Source: a bacterium (lineage in GTDB: Bacteria; Cyanobacteriota; Vampirovibrionia; Obscuribacterales; Obscuribacteraceae). Taken from it: a stretch of DNA of 5,661 nt. Position 1 is the stretch's first letter. Every line of letters starts with the position of its first letter. The notes beneath the pieces are model-generated. The model saw nothing but the letters and a program-made list of their open reading frames with translations, searched no databases and had not been told where the DNA came from. Shown here piece by piece: positions 1-4,926 of this stretch. The translations under genes and the position numbers were made by a program. The DNA is taken from NCBI GenBank assembly GCA_030431355.1, contig JAUIJG010000348.1:1-5661 (forward strand), written 5' to 3'.

Positions 1-1307
1 AGCAAGCAGGTGAAAACCGACTCTGGACCAGAGACGCGGATGGCGCCTGGCAAGATCAGCCCCTGGATTCGAGCAAGGCCTATGAAGCCCCTGACCAATT
101 CTCAAAAGAGGTTGCTGTCAACGAACATTTGGAAGACCGCCAGAAGCAAAGAATGCTGGACAATATAGTCGCCATGGAGAGCGAAGGTCATTCGGAGCAG
201 GAGCTACAGAAGTTCTTGCAGGAGACAAGAAGAATAATGGCAGACGATCCGGATGCGGTGATGAGTCCGGAGCAGAGAGCGGACCTTGCCGAGCAGATGC
301 TATGGCACGGGGTGAATGAAAAGAGTAACGATCAGGGCTCCAATCCTTCCTGCAGCGTTACCCATCTGAGAGGCATGTTGTTGCACAATAGACCCTCGGT
401 GGTGGCGGGATTGATGGCGGACATAGCCCATACCGGTTCATTTAAGACCGCTGACGGTAGTACCATTACTCCTCCTCTAGATTCCCTGCAAGTTAGAAAA
501 GATAGCCCGGAGGCTAACTTCCCTCCTGGTGACAGTACGCGGTCCTGGCTCTCTCAAGTTTGGGATGTCACCGCCTACAATGTCCATTATCAGAGACAGG
601 GCAAGGATAGGTTCTCCGGAAATCAGCTCAATGGTGAATCAATTTCTTATGAATTGCGAGATGCTAAGTCCGGTGACAACGGCTGCCGTCTTGTCAAAAC
701 CGGTGCCAATGGCGAGCGTTTTGTACTGGCTAAGAACTACACTGATAACTCTCTGGAAGTGAACACCGGAATCGGTTTGTTCATGTCCCAGACCCTGGAT
801 GTTTACAATCAGATCTCCGGTGAGACCCTGGAAGGTCGTGCTTTCGCCCATAGCACCCGATATGTAGGTGAAAATGACATATACGAGGCCCTGGGTGGCG
901 AGAAGTGGTCCAGTCTCGGTGATCTGGAGAGCGGACTTGCCGATGTTGAAAAAGAAGGTCGGTGGCCGATATATGTGGACCTGCAAACTTCAATAGTTAA
1001 GCAGAGAGAAGAGCAGCAAAAAGCGATCAATGAAGGAAAAGATCCAAACACCATAGCCATGCCCACCGGTGGTCAGCATCTGATGATGATTGCCGGCTAC
1101 GACCCTGTGAGTAAGACCGTGGAGGTGGACAATTCCTGGGGACAAATCAGTGACTTCGCCACGCGGGAACAGCTCTTAGAAGCCGGTATAGACCCTGCCA
1201 CCAGAGTGACTTTCTCCACGGCGGATTTATACAACTCCATGCAACGCAAAGCAAACACCACAAGTTCTAAAACATTTAAACAGTGGTTCTGGATGCGAGA
1301 CAGATAG
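1..1307 (+). CDS. Divergent papain-like (C1-type) cysteine peptidase, C-terminal part; 5' end outside window
   Basis: The reading frame (first full codon at base 3) is open from the window edge to TAG at 1305-1307, giving 434 visible residues. A TTG at 129 could be read as a start, but it has no ribosome binding site and the 42 codons before it look coding, so I treat the gene as truncated by the window. Residues about 40-105 are charged and probably helical. The catalytic core follows: Gln111-Gly-Ser-Asn-Pro-Ser-Cys117 has the same Gln-to-Cys spacing as papain Gln19/Cys25, His359 lies in GGQHLMMIAGYD, and Asn377-Ser-Trp-Gly matches the papain Asn175-Ser-Trp-Gly box. This predicts thiol peptide hydrolysis. 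Papain's Cys22 (disulfide) is replaced by Asn, and Cys-to-His is 242 residues against 134 in papain, so there is a large insertion. The N-terminus is not visible, so localisation is unknown. The family call rests on motifs only; a calpain-like clan CA enzyme is the main alternative. Confidence 0.8.
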   Translation, partial: QAGENRLWTRDADGAWQDQPLDSSKAYEAPDQFSKEVAVNEHLEDRQKQRMLDNIVAMESEGHSEQELQKFLQETRRIMADDPDAVMSPEQRADLAEQMLWHGVNEKSNDQGSNPSCSVTHLRGMLLHNRPSVVAGLMADIAHTGSFKTADGSTITPPLDSLQVRKDSPEANFPPGDSTRSWLSQVWDVTAYNVHYQRQGKDRFSGNQLNGESISYELRDAKSGDNGCRLVKTGANGERFVLAKNYTDNSLEVNTGIGLFMSQTLDVYNQISGETLEGRAFAHSTRYVGENDIYEALGGEKWSSLGDLESGLADVEKEGRWPIYVDLQTSIVKQREEQQKAINEGKDPNTIAMPTGGQHLMMIAGYDPVSKTVEVDNSWGQISDFATREQLLEAGIDPATRVTFSTADLYNSMQRKANTTSSKTFKQWFWMRDR

Positions 1308-1317
1308 TATATAAGAA

Positions 1318-1345
1318 TTGGGTGGAGAAGCCTTTGTGATATATT
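1318..1345 (+). promoter_or_regulatory. Weak candidate sigma70-type promoter before the TPR lipoprotein gene
   Basis: TTGGGT (1318-1323) and TATATT (1340-1345) are separated by 16 bp. The -10 matches consensus at five of six positions, but the -35 only in its TTG. Transcription would start near 1352, just ahead of the ribosome binding site. The rest of the 66-bp gap after the protease gene shows no terminator hairpin, so read-through from upstream is equally possible. Confidence 0.3.
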
Positions 1346-1373
1346 CTAAATAGATTCACGAGGCTCCCGAGAA

Positions 1374-2483
1374 GTGATCTTTTCATGCTCTAAGCCGGTA
1401 ACCCCATCTAAGAATTCGCAGCATCTTTCCAGTTGCCTGGCGGTACTTTTGCTTCCCTGTGTCCTGGTCCTCAATGGTTGCGACGCCGGTAAAAAGGAAG
1501 AAAGCGGCAAAGATGTAAAACCAGCTAAAGTCTCCTATGAACCGGATCCGATCTTTTCTGTTGTCGATGGTTACGCGGAAAATAAATACAAACCCAAGAA
1601 AAAGCGCGGACCGCTCAAAACTTTCAAAGACTATTTAAGTGCCGCCGAGGAAGCGCTCAAGCAGAAGGCTTATTCCGATTCTGCCAACCTGGCAGAAGCC
1701 GCTTTGAAGTTGAACAAGAACTCTGGCAAAGCGCACTATATACGAGGCAAAGCCCTTTCGGCATCCGCCACCGGTGACGATGACATCGCCCTGAAGGAGA
1801 TGAATCTGGCAGTCGCTCTTGGATTTGAAAGTGCCGATCTCTATGAGTATACGGCAAAGCTATATGATGGTAAAAAAGACTATCCCCGTGCCATTAGTGC
1901 CCTGACCAGGGCGATTCGACTCGACCCCCATGACCGGGATAATGTCAGGTTTCGTGGAGCACTGTATAACCTCACCGGGGACTTTGAAAGAGCGGAGATC
2001 GACTACACGAAAAATATCCAGATGTCCCATGAGAACCCGAATGCCTATATAGACCGCGGCATAATGTACGAAGGCAACAATGAGATCGAAAAGGCTCTTA
2101 AAGACTACGATAAAGCTGTTTTCCTGGCTAAGAAAAAGACCGATGCCATGACAGCTCGGGCTAGAGCTTACAGAATGCTTGGTCGCGAGGATGAGGCTCT
2201 CAAAGATCTAAATACGATAATTGAGAGCAATCCTAAAGATGACGACTCGATAAGAACCAGAGGCGATATCTTTGCCGGCCGTAAACAGTTCAAAGCCGCT
2301 ATCCGAGACTACAGCAAAGTAATAAGAAATAGTCCCGACCAGGCGAGATTGGCTTATGAAGCCAGAGCGAGAGCCTATGATGCTTTAGGAGAGAAAGAGA
2401 AGGCGGAGGCGGATAGGAAGTCCGCCTCCGCCATTAAAGCACGTCCGGCAGAGAAGACCCTCTTCAAAATCAAGCAAGATTAG
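1374..2483 (+). CDS. TPR-repeat lipoprotein
   Basis: The 369-residue product starts at GTG 1374. An in-frame stop at 1347-1349 leaves no better start, and ACGAGG at 1358-1363 is a usable ribosome binding site 10 nt upstream. Residues 1-36 form a lipoprotein signal peptide: a polar lead, a hydrophobic stretch at 21-33, and a lipobox Leu-Asn-Gly-Cys with Cys36 as the predicted lipidated residue. Asn at -2 is slightly unusual. A Lys/Glu/Pro-rich linker (37-82) leads into about eight tandem 34-residue TPR units spanning residues 83-355; Ala/Tyr/Gly positions and endings such as AIRLDPHD and IIESNPKD are typical. TPR superhelices bind peptides or proteins, so this is probably a membrane-tethered scaffold or assembly factor; the partner is unknown. 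It lies 66 bp after the protease gene in the same direction, which may be functional linkage or chance. The lipoprotein/TPR call is firm and the biological role is not. Confidence 0.88.
   Translation: MIFSCSKPVTPSKNSQHLSSCLAVLLLPCVLVLNGCDAGKKEESGKDVKPAKVSYEPDPIFSVVDGYAENKYKPKKKRGPLKTFKDYLSAAEEALKQKAYSDSANLAEAALKLNKNSGKAHYIRGKALSASATGDDDIALKEMNLAVALGFESADLYEYTAKLYDGKKDYPRAISALTRAIRLDPHDRDNVRFRGALYNLTGDFERAEIDYTKNIQMSHENPNAYIDRGIMYEGNNEIEKALKDYDKAVFLAKKKTDAMTARARAYRMLGREDEALKDLNTIIESNPKDDDSIRTRGDIFAGRKQFKAAIRDYSKVIRNSPDQARLAYEARARAYDALGEKEKAEADRKSASAIKARPAEKTLFKIKQD
2402..2432. repeat. Perfect GC-rich 12-bp inverted repeat inside the TPR gene
   Basis: The arms at 2402-2413 (GGCGGAGGCGGA) and 2421-2432 (TCCGCCTCCGCC) are exact reverse complements around a 7-nt loop. 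The element lies in the last codons of the TPR lipoprotein gene, about 50 bp before its stop, and encodes part of its Lys/Ala-rich tail. It is followed by ATTAAAG rather than a T-run, so it does not look like an intrinsic terminator. It may affect 3' mRNA stability or slow ribosomes. Confidence 0.9.
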
Positions 2484-2546
2484 AACACTGTCGCTGGTAT
2501 CATCAATTATTTATCGGTCAAAGAAGCTGAAACTACATTCAACACC

Positions 2547-2574
2547 ATGACATTTTTGCACCATCCCTTATAAT
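2547..2574 (+). promoter_or_regulatory. Strong candidate sigma70-type promoter for the coiled-coil gene
   Basis: ATGACA (2547-2552, five of six matches to TTGACA) and a perfect TATAAT (2569-2574) are separated by 16 bp. This is the best promoter match I found in the window. The predicted start near 2581 gives a T-rich leader of about 30 nt before the ATG at 2613. The rest of the 129-bp gap after the TPR gene holds no clear terminator. Confidence 0.72.
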
Positions 2575-2602
2575 AAATCAGTCGGTTTCTGTTTTTTATA
2601 TT

Positions 2603-2606
2603 GAGG
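2603..2606 (+). promoter_or_regulatory. Ribosome binding site that sets the coiled-coil gene start at 2613
   Basis: GAGG lies 6 nt before ATG 2613, an ideal spacing. The in-frame TTG at 2601 overlaps this motif and has no ribosome binding site of its own, so 2613 is preferred. Confidence 0.75.
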
Positions 2607-2612
2607 TCTCTT

Positions 2613-3503
2613 ATGGGCGAGAAATACAGTCAGTCAAGGAATGTGGAAGTAGGAAGCTCCGGACACACGGTAAGCGCGGAAGAGACGGCACCAAGTCTCG
2701 GATTCTCGTATATGAAACCTGAACTTCCCACATTCGACACGGACTGGCTGGCCGGTGGTGGCGATAACAGTGTCACCCTCAATTTTGCTCCACCTACCGA
2801 TGGGCGGGTAAATCGTCTTTCACCCACTGAGATCGCCGAGAAGCTCAGAGAGGAGAGGCGTAAAACAGCCAGACTTCGTGAGAGACAGAGAGTTAGAGAG
2901 CAGGGTGAGAACCGAAAGAGTTCTACAAAAACAGAGTCTAAGAGTGATGTGGAGATCGATGCTTCCCGCGCATTCTTCTGCGAACCGGAAGACGCTGTCG
3001 TCATCGAAGAGTGCGCGCCCAGATTGGACAATGATGAATTCATTCGTCGTAAGGAAGCTGTCTCTTTCACGCTCTCCAAATACATCCAGCCGCTTATCAC
3101 CCATATCGAAGCCCAGACTGCGCTCCTTATCGAAAAGGATCTGGAACTTAAGCGTATGGGGCGAGAGTTGAAATTACTGCCGGATTTCCAGAAACAGGCC
3201 CGGGAGAGAGACGAAGAGTTCAAGCTCAAGCATTTTGAAAGTCTTGCCCTCAGAAAGCAGATTGAACAGTTGGAGTTCGAGCAGGTGATGGCAGAGAAAG
3301 TGACTAAGTTATCCAATTCAATCATCCGCTCCGTGGAGAAGAAAGCGGAAGACATGCAGACGAAAATGCAAGCCGAATTGGAAGAGACTCGCCGGGAGGC
3401 CAGGGAAAAGTCCGAGAAAGACGAAGAGTATATTGAGAGTCTGCGCCGGGAAGTGAGTCAGCTGAGACAACCCTGGTGGGTGAAACTCTTCTCTTATAAG
3501 TAG
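2613..3503 (+). CDS. Hypothetical coiled-coil protein with Trp-Trp C-terminal tail
   Basis: I do not recognise this 296-residue protein. It has no signal peptide or transmembrane helix and is probably cytoplasmic. Residues 1-65 are low in charge and look disordered, with a possible short motif at 30-47 (GFSYMKPELP followed by an FDTDWL segment). Residues 70-110 are a very basic Arg/Glu/Lys helix. Residues 120-136 hold two Cys (123 and 134) in an acidic stretch. Residues about 140-285 are rich in Glu, Lys, Gln, Leu and Arg with heptad-like spacing, predicting a long coiled coil broken near Leu-Pro190. The chain ends in Pro-Trp-Trp-Val-Lys-Leu-Phe (287-293), a short aromatic/basic tail. Similar tails occur on some bacterial coiled-coil proteins, including MerR-like DNA-binding ones, but I see no helix-turn-helix here. 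It has its own strong promoter and is followed by a terminator-like palindrome, so it is likely transcribed alone. A structural or scaffolding role is possible but unproven. Confidence 0.85.
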   Translation: MGEKYSQSRNVEVGSSGHTVSAEETAPSLGFSYMKPELPTFDTDWLAGGGDNSVTLNFAPPTDGRVNRLSPTEIAEKLREERRKTARLRERQRVREQGENRKSSTKTESKSDVEIDASRAFFCEPEDAVVIEECAPRLDNDEFIRRKEAVSFTLSKYIQPLITHIEAQTALLIEKDLELKRMGRELKLLPDFQKQARERDEEFKLKHFESLALRKQIEQLEFEQVMAEKVTKLSNSIIRSVEKKAEDMQTKMQAELEETRREAREKSEKDEEYIESLRREVSQLRQPWWVKLFSYK

Positions 3504-3526
3504 GTAGCAGATTAAAAGATAATGGT

Positions 3527-3563
3527 CTAAATTGGCCGGTGAAACTTTCACCGGCCAATTTAG
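3527..3563 (+). terminator. Perfect 37-nt palindrome, probable transcription terminator
   Basis: The two 18-nt arms (3527-3544 and 3546-3563) are exact reverse complements around a single central C, with a GCCGG-rich core and A/T-rich ends. Folded RNA would have a stem of about 16 bp and a loop of about 5 nt. It starts 24 nt after the stop of the coiled-coil gene. No T-run follows on either strand apart from the TTT inside the 3' arm, so termination is likely but not classical. The symmetry could serve either strand, although all neighbouring genes run forward. Confidence 0.6.
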
Positions 3564-3723
3564 TTATGGAGTTAGCGATGGTCCCTGGCTGTCTTTTGGG
3601 GTGTGTCTGTTGACAACAGCAGGGATTAGTCGCTGCAAAAATCCCGCCAGGGCTTGCTGAATTAATGTTTACGATGGTTTGCGACCTATTGGGTATCCAA
3701 GGGGTCGGTGTTACCATCTTTTG
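3564..3723. other. Structured intergenic region before the transporter pair
   Basis: No gene is apparent in these 160 bp. In the transporter frame the last stop is TGA at 3658-3660, so only 3661-3723 could be coding and it does not look it. The stretch holds a 13-nt palindrome over a TTGACA box and three overlapping complementary segments: 3582-3592 with 3616-3625, 3622-3627 with 3640-3645, and 3583-3589 with 3646-3652. It is the natural place for the transporter promoter and any control site. Confidence 0.6.
3607..3619. promoter_or_regulatory. 13-nt palindrome overlapping a TTGACA -35 box; candidate operator
   Basis: CTGTTG-A-CAACAG is a perfect inverted repeat around one central base, and it contains a consensus TTGACA at 3610-3615. 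A dimeric repressor binding here would cover a -35 box. No good -10 lies 16-18 bp downstream (the best local sequence is around TGCAAA at 3634), so the promoter itself is doubtful. Confidence 0.35.
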
Positions 3724-4875
3724 ATGACTTATACCCTCCTATTCATTGCTGCTTTGCTCTGCGAGATCTCATCGAGTATTCCGATGGGATCTATGCCGCT
3801 TGCTCTCAGCGATCAGGGGGTGAGCGAGAGTCTGATCTCCATCGTCATGGGAGCCGGTATGTTCGCCGGGCTCCTGGTAAGTATCCCCGTGGGCATCATG
3901 GTGGACCGGGTAAGCCGTCTCAAGGTTATGCGAGTTTCGGCCATGATCTGCGCTCTTACCCTGGTTGTCATGGGTTCGATTCATGGCGTGGTCCCAGCCT
4001 ATATTGAGATGGCGATGCGTTCCATCGGGCTTATCACTTTTATGACCGCCCAGTTCGCATACGTAAGTGCCATGTTCGAAGGGGATAGAAAGGTGAGCGC
4101 GGTCTCTTCCATGGGCATCGTCGGCAATCTCGCTTTTGCCACCGGACCAGCCTTTGGTGTCTGGCTCTGGCAATCAGGGGTCTGCTACGAACAGTTCCTC
4201 TACGCGTCGCTCTTGAACTTCGTGGCTCTCGCACTGGTCATGACCCTTCCCAAGAAATTTGACCATAAGCCCCAGACAAAAGCCCGGGTTTCGAAGCGCA
4301 AAGTTTATGTGCGAGCTGCCTGGCTGCCGTCCATGGCTTTCATCATGGCATGTACCTTGCAAGGTGGTGTCAATCTCTCCCTGGCTATACTGGCTTTTCA
4401 AGAGCGCGGTATCGCAAACGGTGCGCTGCTTTTTAGCGTCAGCGCTTTCACCTGCGTACTCTTGCGTTATTTTGCCGGCCGTATGGTGGAGCGTTTTGGC
4501 GCCAGGCTGGTGGCAATCCCAACTGTTATCTTCCAGGCCATAGGTTGCATTCTCTCTGCCTTCGCCCTCACTTCGACCTCGGTGATGCTCTCCGGTATCT
4601 TCCTGGGAATCGCCTGGGCGGCTGTGGCACCAGTGGGCATAGCCCTTCTGTTTGAGACCAGCACCGAGAAGACCCGGGGCACGGCCATGGGCTCCTACAA
4701 CCTGGCCATGTGGGGCGGCGCCGCAGCCGGAACGGTGATCTCAACTCTGTCCACCGCTTTTGGATTGGGGTACAAAGAAGCGATTCTTGCCTGTGTGGTA
4801 TTACCCTTCGTGGCTCTGGCCTATGTGCTACTCTCCCCCCGACGGGTAAAGCGCATCCCGGCGGCATCGACATAG
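3724..4875 (+). CDS. MFS transporter, 12 predicted transmembrane helices
   Basis: The 383-residue product from ATG 3724 begins directly with transmembrane helix 1. The in-frame TTG starts at 3679 and 3721 are possible, but the extra 15 residues from 3679 do not look coding. None has a well-spaced ribosome binding site; AAGGGG at 3699-3704 is 19 nt from the ATG. About 12 hydrophobic segments form two groups of six, split by a basic cytoplasmic loop at residues 176-198. MFS motif A is clear after helix 2 (Gly57 to Asp61-Arg62, then Arg65 and Lys67), and its pseudo-repeat follows helix 8 (Gly252 to Glu256-Arg257-Phe-Gly, then Arg261). The length is normal for the family. It should move a small solute across the inner membrane by uniport or proton-coupled exchange; import or export and the substrate cannot be told. 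A second MFS gene follows after 51 bp in the same direction. Confidence 0.93.
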   Translation: MTYTLLFIAALLCEISSSIPMGSMPLALSDQGVSESLISIVMGAGMFAGLLVSIPVGIMVDRVSRLKVMRVSAMICALTLVVMGSIHGVVPAYIEMAMRSIGLITFMTAQFAYVSAMFEGDRKVSAVSSMGIVGNLAFATGPAFGVWLWQSGVCYEQFLYASLLNFVALALVMTLPKKFDHKPQTKARVSKRKVYVRAAWLPSMAFIMACTLQGGVNLSLAILAFQERGIANGALLFSVSAFTCVLLRYFAGRMVERFGARLVAIPTVIFQAIGCILSAFALTSTSVMLSGIFLGIAWAAVAPVGIALLFETSTEKTRGTAMGSYNLAMWGGAAAGTVISTLSTAFGLGYKEAILACVVLPFVALAYVLLSPRRVKRIPAAST

Positions 4876-4916
4876 AGTAAGTGGCTGAGACCCTGTAGGA
4901 GCAAGCGGAGACATTC

Positions 4917-4920
4917 GGAG
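4917..4920 (+). promoter_or_regulatory. Ribosome binding site for the second MFS gene
   Basis: GGAG lies 6 nt before ATG 4927 and supports that start. Two further GGAG copies sit upstream at 4898-4901 and 4907-4910, spaced 9-10 nt apart. The 51-bp gap contains no terminator, favouring co-transcription with the preceding transporter gene. Confidence 0.7.
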
Positions 4921-4926
4921 TTATAG

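Noticed and set aside
2402..2432. The intragenic hairpin as an intrinsic terminator
   Set aside because: It lies inside an intact reading frame and is followed by ATTAAAG, not a T-run.
2556..2574. TTGCAC (2556-2561) as the -35 partner of TATAAT 2569
   Set aside because: The spacing is only 7 bp. ATGACA at 2547 gives a proper 16-bp spacer.
2630..3355. A 241-codon open frame on the - strand opposite the coiled-coil gene
   Set aside because: It is rich in Ser, Leu and Phe, as expected from the complement of Glu/Lys/Arg codons. The + strand gene has a promoter, ribosome binding site and sensible protein, so this is a shadow frame.
3322..3717. A 131-codon - strand open frame crossing the palindrome and intergenic region
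   Set aside because: Its sequence is low in recognisable features, it overlaps the 3' end of a good + strand gene and the 37-nt hairpin, and it has no convincing start signal.
3679..3723. N-terminal extension of the first MFS protein from TTG 3679
   Set aside because: It adds 15 polar residues before helix 1, has no ribosome binding site and does not look like an MFS N-terminus. ATG 3724 is simpler, though not proven.
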